Source: Enorma sp964624825 (lineage in GTDB: Bacteria > Actinomycetota > Coriobacteriia > Coriobacteriales > Coriobacteriaceae). Taken from it: 64,000 nt of DNA. Position numbers and translations under genes: made by a program. The stretch is from positions 3,267 to 67,266 of the forward strand of contig CAZUYD010000010.1 in NCBI GenBank assembly GCA_964624825.1, in the 5' to 3' direction. Positions 36,924 through 44,645 of the stretch are shown piece by piece (within the stretch, counting starts at the first letter, position 1; each line of letters opens with the position of its first letter). The notes beneath the pieces are model-generated. The model was given only the letters and a program-made list of their open reading frames with translations, had not been told where the DNA came from and did not search any database.

Positions 36924-37994
36924 TTAGCAGTGCGGGCGTCCCAAATCGCTCCAATCGATAAATAAATCGCGCATGAGTTCGGCTTCCCTTGCCAAGAATG
37001 TGGGCGTCTTCTCCCGGTATCTCCGGCCAAGCTTCTTCGCCAGCAGCTTTCGCACGTGGTGGAACCTTGCCTGGTCACGCAGCTGCTCATGGGTCAGTAA
37101 TGAGGCATCGATACCCATAAGCTGCAGCGCAACAAGGCGATTCGCGTCCGCGTCGGTCACGCCGCCGCGTCCGTGCGCCACACGCCCCTGACATTCCACG
37201 CCTACATTCCCGTGCCTGTCTGTCGCAGGGAAGAACAAATCGACTACAGCGAACAGCCGGCTGGAGACGTCGCGGGCAGCCTGCGAGAGATTCACGCGAT
37301 GATTCATCTCGACGGGGCCAAAACCCTCTCCCCCAAAGGAGCGGCTCCCGCATAAGCGCATCGCAGCGCGAACTTCAAGCGGAGATGCCGCGATGCCACG
37401 CACCTCTTCGAGCGCCCGCATGAACGCTTTATGCCCTCGCATGCCGACACTGGCTCGCGCCATGGCATAAAGCTCATCTAAAGTCACCAGCGGCGGACGC
37501 GACCACAAATCTGTAATGTTTCCGCGGCCATCGCGAATAGGTCTCCATGTATCGGCCTCCATGAGGGGACGTGTGGCGAGGTACTGCTCTACTAGGCTTC
37601 GTTGATGGGAGTCAAGCTTGAATACGGTGAAGGTCCCGCACATCTCATACATCACCATGACGAGCTGGTACTTGCTCAAATGGTTTGCCATAAGCAGCAG
37701 CGTAAATGCCGGAGACGTCATCTTGAATGATAGCCCCGTATCACAAATGGCGCCGGGCGGAAGCTCGTCGCACCAAAGTCGCTGAATAATCCCATCGGCA
37801 CGATGCCGCGCAGCCCGATCCTGAACAAGAACGTGAAGCGGCACATCCAAGAACCCGAAATATTCTTTCCGGTCGCCGAGAGCACGGCGGCCCTGTCGGG
37901 TGGGCAGATCAATAGGCTCGTGAATGAGCGAGGCCACGCACGGCGGTATGCGATACGCTTGAAACGCCGTTATGTCGCAGAGCACGGTATTCAT
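36924..37994 (-). CDS. DUF559/Vsr-like endonuclease-fold hypothetical protein
   Basis: This 356-residue protein has no firm assignment. Its C-terminal third (NVGVECQGRVAHGR, then DADANRLVALQLMGIDASLL) resembles the DUF559/Vsr endonuclease-like core, in which a Glu-x-x-Gly strand and an Asp-x-x-Arg helix form the active site. The first two thirds, with FQAYRIPP, LHVLVQDRAARHRAD and KMTSPAFTLLLMANHLS, resemble AbiEi-type proteins common as accessory genes in actinobacteria. The ribosome-binding site is weak. Its DNA looks less GC-rich than neighbouring genes, and a MITE abuts its 3' end, so transfer is likely. It may be a defence or toxin-like protein; that is speculation. Confidence 0.6.
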   Translation of the reverse strand: MNTVLCDITAFQAYRIPPCVASLIHEPIDLPTRQGRRALGDRKEYFGFLDVPLHVLVQDRAARHRADGIIQRLWCDELPPGAICDTGLSFKMTSPAFTLLLMANHLSKYQLVMVMYEMCGTFTVFKLDSHQRSLVEQYLATRPLMEADTWRPIRDGRGNITDLWSRPPLVTLDELYAMARASVGMRGHKAFMRALEEVRGIAASPLEVRAAMRLCGSRSFGGEGFGPVEMNHRVNLSQAARDVSSRLFAVVDLFFPATDRHGNVGVECQGRVAHGRGGVTDADANRLVALQLMGIDASLLTHEQLRDQARFHHVRKLLAKKLGRRYREKTPTFLAREAELMRDLFIDWSDLGRPHC

Positions 37995-38256
37995 AATGCC
38001 AACGGTAGCGCAATGAGCTGTTGAAATGGACGCGAATCGGATTTATATGTCCCCTCCCTGGAAACCGCTGAACAACGTACCGGTATGGAATAAACCGGTA
38101 CGAGTGAATATGCGCCGAAAAGCAATTGCCCGGAAATGCTGCGGATGGCGCCATGCCCGCTAACGGCACCGCGATAGACGCGGGCGCGCCGGGAAAGCCT
38201 TACGGCTCATCGGCGCGCTAGCATGCAGCCCTAACGATTATGCAGCCCGCAGCTCG
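37995..38256. other. Upstream region of the DUF559-like gene with two hairpins
   Basis: CGTACCGGT (38076-38084) and ACCGGTACG (38094-38102) form a 9-bp inverted repeat about 80 bp before the DUF559-like start, a possible operator. A nested hairpin lies at 38184-38218 (outer arms GCGCGCCG/CGGCGCGC, inner AGCC/GGCT). No gene is seen. Confidence 0.5.
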
Positions 38257-38470
38257 TCAATGATGCGACCCGCAGCACGCCAGCGCTATAGCTTGCAGCT
38301 CCTCGGCGATGTAACGACCGGTAATGCTCTGCGCCCAGGCCCCGTGCTCCCTCGGGACGTGTTTCACCGGCCGCTTGGTATGATATGCCTCCGCACTTAT
38401 ACCGAGAGCCGCCGCAATCGGGGCACGGAATGTCGACGTCAACACTCTTGAGGTTGCGCACACCATCCAC
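38257..38470 (-). pseudogene. UvrA-like gene fragment, frameshifted
   Basis: Reading from 38470, the first frame gives VRNLKSVDVDIP joined to CPDCGGSRY. The first part resembles the UvrA N-terminus (NLKNVDVxIP) and the second the UvrA zinc-finger region. After the Tyr the likeness continues in another frame as SAEAYHTKRP, then ITGRYIAEELQAIALA and a stop at 38257. This fits a remnant of a UvrA-type excinuclease or drug-resistance UvrA with an internal deletion and a frameshift. It is short, so the assignment is tentative. Confidence 0.4.
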
Positions 38471-38500
38471 CTAAATGCAGGATGGCGGCGTGCGCATTCC

Positions 38501-39070
38501 CTACCGACCTGCGATCTCGTCGAGATACGCCATGCGCTCCTCAGGGGTGGAGACGTCCATGCCGCCGAAATTCGTCCACGTGCCGCGCTCGATGCCGAGC
38601 TGCCAAAGGGTTCCGTCGATGAGCGTGCGCTGGATGCCGTCGCCCGTGTGCTCGCGGATGAACTCGGTGGGATTGGACGAGCTGGTGTAGACCTCCGCGG
38701 ACGTGATGTGGGTGAGGGTGCCCGTGAGACCTTTTTCCGTCGTGACCCATGAGAAGCCGGTGAGCATCACCTTGTCGAACCAGCCGCGCAGCATGGCCGG
38801 CATGTCGTTCCACCAGATGGGAAACACCAGCACGAGCTTGTCGCAGGCAGCAACGAGCTCCTGGTAGCGCGACACGAGCGGGTCGATCACCCCGCCTTCG
38901 TTGTACACCTTGAGCTCCGCCGGCGAGAGCGCGGGATCGAAGCCATCTTTGTATAGATCGATGACCTGGTACGCCTTGCCCTCGCGGTCATAGCGCTCGC
39001 AGAGCGCGTCGAGCACGGCGTGGTTAAAGCTCCCCTCGTACGGATGGCAATAGACGACGAGCGCGTGCAT
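38501..39070 (-). CDS. NAD(P)H dehydrogenase (quinone)-like flavodoxin-fold oxidoreductase
   Basis: This 189-residue protein belongs to the Flavodoxin_2 family (KefF/MdaB/NQO1-like), which transfers electrons from NAD(P)H via FMN or FAD to quinones or electrophiles. MHALVVYCHPYEGSFNHAVLD at the N-terminus, LVLVFPIWWNDMPAMLRGWFD in the middle and the FGGMD near the C-terminus are typical. CAGGAGG precedes the ATG at 39070. It follows the aldo/keto reductase gene after about 70 nt on the same strand, suggesting a small redox or detoxification operon. Confidence 0.85.
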   Translation of the reverse strand: MHALVVYCHPYEGSFNHAVLDALCERYDREGKAYQVIDLYKDGFDPALSPAELKVYNEGGVIDPLVSRYQELVAACDKLVLVFPIWWNDMPAMLRGWFDKVMLTGFSWVTTEKGLTGTLTHITSAEVYTSSSNPTEFIREHTGDGIQRTLIDGTLWQLGIERGTWTNFGGMDVSTPEERMAYLDEIAGR

Positions 39071-39141
39071 GGCACCTCCTGAACAGCTGTGTTGCGGACG
39101 CGAATGTTGCCGGAAGTCGGCGATGGTGGCTGCCGCAAGCT

Positions 39142-40275
39142 TTACGCCTCGTACGCCGCAACGCACTCCTCGAGCCAACCGATGATGGGAATGCTCTGCG
39201 GGCAGGCACCTTCGCACTGGCCGCACGCAATGCAATCGGAGGCCTTGCCGGCGCCGTCCTTGCCGACAGCTTCGAGATAATCGCGCTTGGAGCGGACGTC
39301 GTCACCCCAAACGAGCTTGCGATTATGCGCCGAGAAGATGTCTGGAATAGGAATGCTCACGGGACACCCCGACGTGCAGTAATGGCACGCGGTGCACGGA
39401 ACGGAGCGTACCTTGCCGAGCGCCTCCTGTGCAGCGGCGATGGCTGCTCGCTCACTATCGTCGAGCGGCTGGAAGTCTGTCATATACGATATGTTGTCCT
39501 CGGTCTGCTCCATGGTGGACATGCCCGAGAGCACCGTGATGATGCCGTCGAGCGAGGCCGCGTAGCGGATCGCCCACGACGCGAGCGACGCCTGCGGGCT
39601 GTGTGCCAGCAGCGGTGCCGCAACCGACTCGGGCGGGGTCGCAAGCACGCCGCCCTTGACGGGTTCCATCACCACGATGGGCACCCCATGGGCGCGAGCG
39701 ACCTCGTAGTTTGCGCGCGAGGTCACCGTGGGGCTCTCCCAATCTGCGTAATTGAGCTGCAGCTGCACGAATTCGACGTCGGGATGCGTGGTGAGCAGCT
39801 CATCGAGAAGCTCCGGCCCCGCATGGAACGAGAAGCCCCAATGACGCACCAGCCCGCGCTCTTTGAGCTCGCGCGCATAATCCCACAGGCCGTAGTCGTT
39901 GTAGACGGCGATGTTGCTGGTCTGAACGGCATGCAGCAGGTAGAAATCGAAATAGCCGGCTCCCGTGCGTTCAAGGCTTACCTCGATCTGATGCTTGACC
40001 TCCTCTTCCGTCGGCTTGCCGAGCCATGCGTTCGCCTTGGTTGCCAGTTGAAAGCGCTCACGCGGATAACGGTCGACGAGGGCGGCCTTGGCCGCGCACT
40101 CGGATGCCCCGTCATCGTACACGTAAGCAGTGTCGAAATAGGTGAGCCCGGCATCCATGAAGGCATCGACCATGCGGCTGGTCTCGTCGATGTCAATCGA
40201 GCCGTCCGCCGTTTTGGGCAAGCGCATGAGGCCAAAGCCGAGTTTGGGAATACTCTCCCCCAGATAGCGTTCCAT
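39142..40275 (-). CDS. Aldo/keto reductase with C-terminal 4Fe-4S domain
   Basis: This 377-residue protein combines an aldo/keto reductase barrel (residues about 1-280) with a C-terminal ferredoxin domain. The barrel has LGFGLMRLPKT, the catalytic Asp/Tyr region YFDTAYVYDDG and the Lys in LATKANAW. The second domain has CTACHYCTSGCP and CIACGQCEGACP. This fused class is common in anaerobes and may pass electrons between ferredoxin and a carbonyl substrate. The Met at 40275 is preferred because GAGGGG lies 5 nt upstream; a Met two codons earlier is possible. Confidence 0.9.
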   Translation of the reverse strand: MERYLGESIPKLGFGLMRLPKTADGSIDIDETSRMVDAFMDAGLTYFDTAYVYDDGASECAAKAALVDRYPRERFQLATKANAWLGKPTEEEVKHQIEVSLERTGAGYFDFYLLHAVQTSNIAVYNDYGLWDYARELKERGLVRHWGFSFHAGPELLDELLTTHPDVEFVQLQLNYADWESPTVTSRANYEVARAHGVPIVVMEPVKGGVLATPPESVAAPLLAHSPQASLASWAIRYAASLDGIITVLSGMSTMEQTEDNISYMTDFQPLDDSERAAIAAAQEALGKVRSVPCTACHYCTSGCPVSIPIPDIFSAHNRKLVWGDDVRSKRDYLEAVGKDGAGKASDCIACGQCEGACPQSIPIIGWLEECVAAYEA

Positions 40276-40515
40276 AAACACCCCTCACATCGTAGCGAAT
40301 CGCGGTGTGCGCCGGCGGCTTGGCGACAGCCGCCTGCGAATCAGTATTCATTGTCTCACCGAACTGCGCCATACGATGCGACATCTTGAAACGGAATAGG
40401 CACAGACGCATCTAATTTGCCCAACGTCGCAGCACCTAACTTTCCATACTCACTGCAGCACCAAGTGCAACCTTGCAGACTAGGCGCAATATGCGCGCCG
40501 CCTGCGCGCGCCCGC

Positions 40516-40544
40516 TTCTGCGGCGCCGCCGCTACCGGTACAAT
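40516..40544 (+). promoter_or_regulatory. Candidate promoter of the asparaginase gene
   Basis: TACAAT (40539-40544) is a good -10, 32 nt before the start codon. The -35 at 17-nt spacing (TTCTGC, 40516-40521) is weak. The 301-bp region 40276-40576 between the divergent reductase and asparaginase genes holds nothing else recognisable. Confidence 0.4.
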
Positions 40545-40576
40545 GAACGGGTTGGCCAATTGAAAGCGGGTACCGT

Positions 40577-41770
40577 ATGAAGCGCATCCTCCTTATCGCC
40601 ACGGGAGGCACCATCGCCTCTGCCGAAGATGGGCGCGGGCTATCCCCGGCTTTGAGCGGCGCCGAGCTCGCCGCGTGCGTCCCAGAGATCAACGACCTCT
40701 GCCATCTCGAAGTCCTGCAGCTCATGAACATCGATAGCACCAACATGCGCCCCGCAGACTGGCTGCGCATCTGCCGCGCGATCGCCGAGAATTACGCCGC
40801 ATACGACGGCTTTCTCATCCTGCACGGCACCGATACGATGGCGTACACCGCCGCCGCGCTCTCCTACCTTATCCCCCAAAGCGAGAAGCCCATCGTGATC
40901 ACCGGCTCACAGCAACCGATGACGAGTTCGTTCACCGATGCGAAGCTCAACATATACCAAAGCCTGCTCTACACGCTTGATAGGCACGCGCGCGACGTGT
41001 GCATCGTGTTTGGCGGCATCGTCATCGCAGGCACGCGCGCCCGCAAGCAGCGCACCATGAGCTCGAATGCGTTCACCAGCGTGAACTACCCGCCGCTCGC
41101 CTACATCCGAAACGACCGCATCGTGCGCGCAGGCGCGCTTATGCACGCACCGGGCGCCCTCGACCAGCGAGGGTGCGAAACACCCGCAGGCGGCGAAAGC
41201 GTTGCCGAAGATGGCGCGGCAAAAGCCGACGCAGCCGAGACGAAGGCGACAAAGATCGATGTGACCGGAAACCGCATGGCCGAGCAAGCCGTGGCCGGAA
41301 GCGATGCAGGCAAGGAGCACGCCCCGGCAGCGGAAGCCCCGACCTGGTACCGCATCATCAACGACCGCGTCGCCGTCCTTAAGCTCACTCCCGGGCTCAA
41401 CCCCGGCCTCTTCGAAGCGCTCACCCCTGCATACGACGCCCTCATCTTAGAGATCTACGGTCTTGGCGGCATCCCCGACTACGGCGAGGGAGCGCCCTCG
41501 TTCAAGCGGGCCATCTTCGACTGGGTCGCCTCGGGAAGAAGCATCGTCCTTACCACCCAAGTACCCGAAGAGGGGCTTGACCTTGGCATCTACGAGGTCG
41601 GCCGCGCCTATGCCGAGCATCCAGGCATTCTGCGCGGTGGAGATATGACCACCGAGGCGATTGTAGCGAAGATGATGTGGGCACTCGGGCAGACGCGCGA
41701 CCCGCGCGAGCTTGAGCGGCTGTTCTACCGCCCGGTCAACCACGACCGCGCACCGGACTACACCGGATAG
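40577..41770 (+). CDS. ansA: L-asparaginase, type I-like
   Basis: This 397-residue enzyme hydrolyses asparagine to aspartate and ammonia. IATGGTIAS near residue 8 holds the nucleophilic Thr, HGTDTM near residue 83 holds the second Thr-Asp pair, and the Lys is in FTDAKLNIY. ITGSQQPM and VFGGIVIAGTRARK complete the N-terminal domain. Between residues about 187 and 256 there is an Ala/Glu/Lys/Asp-rich insertion of about 65 residues, absent from usual asparaginases, inside the interdomain region. No signal peptide is visible, so it is cytoplasmic. A 7-bp hairpin (41793-41812) follows. Confidence 0.92.
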   Translation: MKRILLIATGGTIASAEDGRGLSPALSGAELAACVPEINDLCHLEVLQLMNIDSTNMRPADWLRICRAIAENYAAYDGFLILHGTDTMAYTAAALSYLIPQSEKPIVITGSQQPMTSSFTDAKLNIYQSLLYTLDRHARDVCIVFGGIVIAGTRARKQRTMSSNAFTSVNYPPLAYIRNDRIVRAGALMHAPGALDQRGCETPAGGESVAEDGAAKADAAETKATKIDVTGNRMAEQAVAGSDAGKEHAPAAEAPTWYRIINDRVAVLKLTPGLNPGLFEALTPAYDALILEIYGLGGIPDYGEGAPSFKRAIFDWVASGRSIVLTTQVPEEGLDLGIYEVGRAYAEHPGILRGGDMTTEAIVAKMMWALGQTRDPRELERLFYRPVNHDRAPDYTG

Positions 41771-41847
41771 ATCGGCGCGCACGCGCACCGTCCTGCGCAC
41801 CGCTTTGCGCAGCGCCCGCCCGACATCGTCCTGAACGCTGACGCGGC

Positions 41848-42057
41848 CTACTCAAGCAGAGCGCTCGGTAAGACCCCGAGGCTTTTCGCAAGCCGGTCGA
41901 GCTGCTTTACCGTGACGTTCGCCTTGCCCGACTCGATGTGGTTCAGATACGGCCTGCTTATCCCGGCCATCAAGCAAAACTCAACCTTCGAGAGGCCCTG
42001 ATCCTCTCGAAGCGCCCGCACATTGCGACCAACTCTCTGTTCAATGGTCTCGCTCAT
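41848..42057 (-). CDS. XRE family transcriptional regulator
   Basis: This 69-residue protein is a single helix-turn-helix domain: VGRNVRALREDQGLSKVEF, then MAGISRPYLNHIESGKANVT and LDRLAKSLGVLPSALLE. Such small XRE proteins act as repressors or antitoxins, usually autoregulated. No ribosome-binding site is evident before the ATG at 42057; an in-frame start at 42078 is also possible. A perfect 16-bp palindrome 34 bp upstream overlaps a TATAGT -10 and is its likely operator. No toxin gene is adjacent in the same direction. Confidence 0.85.
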   Translation of the reverse strand: MSETIEQRVGRNVRALREDQGLSKVEFCLMAGISRPYLNHIESGKANVTVKQLDRLAKSLGVLPSALLE

Positions 42058-42090
42058 AAAACGAGTGTGCAAAACCACAGAGGCAAGGTT

Positions 42091-42106
42091 GTAAACTATA
42101 GTTTAC
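42091..42106. promoter_or_regulatory. 16-bp palindromic operator
   Basis: GTAAACTATAGTTTAC is a perfect palindrome 34 bp upstream of the XRE regulator start. It contains TATAGT, a plausible -10 in either direction, so binding would block transcription. This is the classic layout of an autoregulated XRE repressor. Confidence 0.65.
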
Positions 42107-42113
42107 GTTTTCT

Positions 42114-42148
42114 ATGTGCTTGACGCTTTTTGCATATGCAAAGCACAT
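42114..42148. promoter_or_regulatory. Nested inverted repeat upstream of the Cof-like gene
   Basis: ATGTGCTT (42114-42121) and AAGCACAT (42141-42148) flank a 14-bp palindrome TTTGCATATGCAAA (42129-42142). It lies about 20-50 bp before the divergent plus-strand gene and may be a second regulator site. Confidence 0.45.
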
Positions 42149-42167
42149 GTGAGTCGAGGGGGAGACG

Positions 42168-42833
42168 ATGACGGGGCGCCGTGTTCAAAGAACCGTGGAC
42201 GATACGATGCCAACACCGGTACCGCAGCTGCTCGTAATGGATCTTGACGACCCCGCATCGGGAGGTGCGCGCATCTCGGGTGCAGAGCTCCGCGCGCTGC
42301 GGGCGGCGCGCAACGCAGGGTTCCTCGTCGCAGCTATAACCGCGTATCGGCCTGACGCATTTCCCGCCGAGCTCGATGCGAGCTCATTGCCGGCGTGCGT
42401 GCCAGATTCGCATTGCCCGAGCCCTCAGGCAACAATTCCTGAAAAGTCCCCTGCAAGCCCGTCGCCGGCATACGCGGCAGCGGTGCAACGCCCAGAACAG
42501 CATGCCGCCGTCCCCATCATCGTCATCCCGAGCGCGCATGGCAGCGAAACCTCTGGCGCATCGGACAGTCCTGTAGACGAGCTCGCGCGCATCTGCACGA
42601 AATTCAGGATTCCGTCTCATGCGGTAACCGTCATCGCGTCGTGCCCGCAAGACGCGCCCTGCGCATTTGAAGCGGAATGCGTCTGCTCCCTAAAAGGCGC
42701 GGGCGAGACCTGCGAGGCCATCGCCGATGCCGTGTTCCCCGCGCGAAACGACGGCGGGCTCGCGCACGCACTTGAGCACGTCACAGCACAGCGCACGACA
42801 TCGCATGATGGCGCGACAGCAGCCTTGATCTGA
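42168..42833 (+). CDS. Eroded Cof-like HAD protein
   Basis: This 221-residue protein keeps pieces of a Cof-type HAD phosphatase. QLLVMDLDDPAS sits where the motif DLDGTLL should be, followed by ISGAELRALRAARNAGFLVAAITAYRPDAF (cf. the LATGRP region). The C-terminus has GAGETCEAIADAVFPARNDGGLAHALEHV, like the GNAxxxVKxxADxVTxxNxxxGVAxxLE end of Cof proteins. The catalytic DxT is changed to DDP, the cap domain and the motif III/IV Lys/Asp region are missing, and a Pro/Ser/Ala-rich segment fills the gap. It is probably a non-enzymatic remnant. GGGGGAG precedes the ATG; a later Met at 42207 is possible. Confidence 0.5.
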   Translation: MTGRRVQRTVDDTMPTPVPQLLVMDLDDPASGGARISGAELRALRAARNAGFLVAAITAYRPDAFPAELDASSLPACVPDSHCPSPQATIPEKSPASPSPAYAAAVQRPEQHAAVPIIVIPSAHGSETSGASDSPVDELARICTKFRIPSHAVTVIASCPQDAPCAFEAECVCSLKGAGETCEAIADAVFPARNDGGLAHALEHVTAQRTTSHDGATAALI

Positions 42834-42941
42834 AGCAGCCGATGCGCGGCGTCGCGCCCACCGAACGCCATGGAGCCATGCTGCCGACAAGGCGGCAGGC
42901 TAACGAGGGGTAACGCGCCGAGCCCAACCGGGCATTTGGAG

Positions 42942-43325
42942 TTAGAACGGCACGCTGAAGCCCGTCCCCGTATATGCCGTAAAGAGTATGTAGACCGTGC
43001 AGGCGTTAAATAGCACCGCAAACACCACGCCGCTTCGAATCGCCCGGCGGTACGCAAGCTCAACGACCGCCTGCGATTCCTGTCGCTCCGCCGCTTGCCG
43101 GCGCGTCATGACGCAGGTCGCGATGCTCAAAAGGAGTGCGATGGCCGGCACCAGGAAGAGCTGGTAGCGGCTGGCGTAGCGCGTCGCCTCGCCGGACGAG
43201 TTGAACGCCATGGCAACCGTTTCGGGCATCTGGGGAATTGCGATGAGCGCCATGATCAACGGGGTGATGCCGAGCACGATGAGCAGGATCGTAAGGTACC
43301 CGTTCATCCGTCCGAACTGAAACAT
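42942..43325 (-). CDS. DUF1648-domain membrane protein
   Basis: This 127-residue membrane protein has three predicted helices (YLTILLIVLGITPLIMALIA, then LFLVPAIALLLSIATCV and GVVFAVLFNACTVYILF). Between the first two is IPQMPETVAMAFNSSGEATRYASRY, which matches the DUF1648 pattern of Pro-x-x-Val-x-x-Phe/His, Gly-x-x-x-x-Tyr. Related proteins include SdpI, a peptide-toxin immunity protein of Bacillus, but no function can be assigned here. GGAG lies before the ATG at 43325. Confidence 0.72.
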   Translation of the reverse strand: MFQFGRMNGYLTILLIVLGITPLIMALIAIPQMPETVAMAFNSSGEATRYASRYQLFLVPAIALLLSIATCVMTRRQAAERQESQAVVELAYRRAIRSGVVFAVLFNACTVYILFTAYTGTGFSVPF

Positions 43326-43453
43326 ATGAGCTCCGCCTATCTGTCTTGTCTGCGACCAACAGCGCGAGCAAAAGCACCGCCCGCATAAGGTGGTCGACAC
43401 GAACATCCCGCTACCAAACGTCCTGACAGCCCCAGGCTATACGTCTGCCCAAG

Positions 43454-44530
43454 CTATACGTTAAACCTGAAGTGCACCACGTCGCCATCGGCCATATGGT
43501 AGTCCTTGCCTTCCATGCGCAGCTTGCCCGCAGCCCGGGCACCTTGTTCGCCCCCGAGCGCGACGTAGTCATCGTAGCTGATGACCTCAGCCTTGATGAA
43601 TCCGCGCTCGAAGTCGGAATGGATGACGCCCGCCGCCTGCGGCGCCGTCGCCCCGTGGCGAACCGTCCACGCCTTGACTTCCATCTCGCCCGCGGTGAAA
43701 AACGACTGCAGCCCCAGAAGCTTGTACGCCTCCTGTGCCAGCACGTCCAAACCAGGTCGCTCAAGCCCCAGGGTCTCCAGGTACTCCGCAGCCTCTTCGG
43801 GCTCGAGCTCCGAGAGCTCGGCCTCGACTTTTGCGCAGATGGGTATCGGCTCCGCGCCGTCGATGGGCTCGAGCGCCTCGCCGAGCATGTCTTCGTCAAC
43901 GTTCGCCACGTACAGCATGGGCTTCATGGTGAGCAGGAACAGCTCCTTCGCGGCGGCGCGCTCATCGTCGGTCATGTCGAGCGCTGCAGCACGATTCCCC
44001 TCGTTCAGCCACTCGAGCAGTCGTCTTGCCACTTCAAGCTTGGCCCGCAGCTCCTTGTCGCGCCTCGCTTCCTTCTCGAGCTTCGACAGCTGCTTTTCAA
44101 GCGTTTGGATGTCGGCCAGGATGAGCTCGGTCATGATGGTCTCGGCATCGCCCTCGGGATCGACGAACGCCCCGGCGCGCCCCACCTCGCGCATGACGTT
44201 GGGGTCTTTGAAGTAGCGCACGACCTCGCAGATGGCATCGGTCTCGCGGATGTTCGCCAGAAACTGGTTTCCCAGGCCCTCGCCCTCGTTTGCACCCTTT
44301 ACCAACCCGGCGATGTCAACAAACTCGACCGTCGCCGGCACGATGCGCCCGGGATGCACGATGTCCGCAAGCGCTTGCAAGCGATCGTCTGGCACATCGA
44401 CGACGCCCACATTGGGGTCGATCGTCGCGAAGGGGTAATTCGCCGCAAGGCCACCCTTTTTGGTGAGCGCGGTGAACAGCGTTGACTTGCCCACGTTGGG
44501 CAGGCCGACAATACCGATGGACAGAGCCAC
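43454..44530 (-). CDS. ychF: Redox-regulated ATPase YchF (Obg family)
   Basis: This 358-residue Obg-like P-loop protein binds ribosomes and prefers ATP to GTP. G1 is GIVGLPNVGKST, G3 is FVDIAGLVKGANEGEGLGNQFL and the anchor segment is YVANVDE. The C-terminal TGS domain (about 275-358) has FTAGEMEVKAWTVRHG and AEVISYDDYVALGGEQGARAAGK. The GTG start at 44530 has AGGAAG 6 nt upstream. Length and domain order match the universal family. Confidence 0.97.
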   Translation of the reverse strand: MALSIGIVGLPNVGKSTLFTALTKKGGLAANYPFATIDPNVGVVDVPDDRLQALADIVHPGRIVPATVEFVDIAGLVKGANEGEGLGNQFLANIRETDAICEVVRYFKDPNVMREVGRAGAFVDPEGDAETIMTELILADIQTLEKQLSKLEKEARRDKELRAKLEVARRLLEWLNEGNRAAALDMTDDERAAAKELFLLTMKPMLYVANVDEDMLGEALEPIDGAEPIPICAKVEAELSELEPEEAAEYLETLGLERPGLDVLAQEAYKLLGLQSFFTAGEMEVKAWTVRHGATAPQAAGVIHSDFERGFIKAEVISYDDYVALGGEQGARAAGKLRMEGKDYHMADGDVVHFRFNV

Positions 44531-44645
44531 GTGGCACTTCCTCTCATGAAGCGCTCGTCCGAGCGAGCGCGTTGCGATTCAACTCGTCTATTGTACGAGA
44601 TGCATGCGCGCTCGTCATGCCTTCCCCAAAGCGCGAGCTGGCAAG

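Noticed and set aside
41848..42833. Toxin-antitoxin pair formed by the XRE gene and its divergent neighbour
   Set aside because: The neighbour is on the opposite strand and resembles a HAD remnant, not a toxin; the XRE gene alone is better called a regulator.
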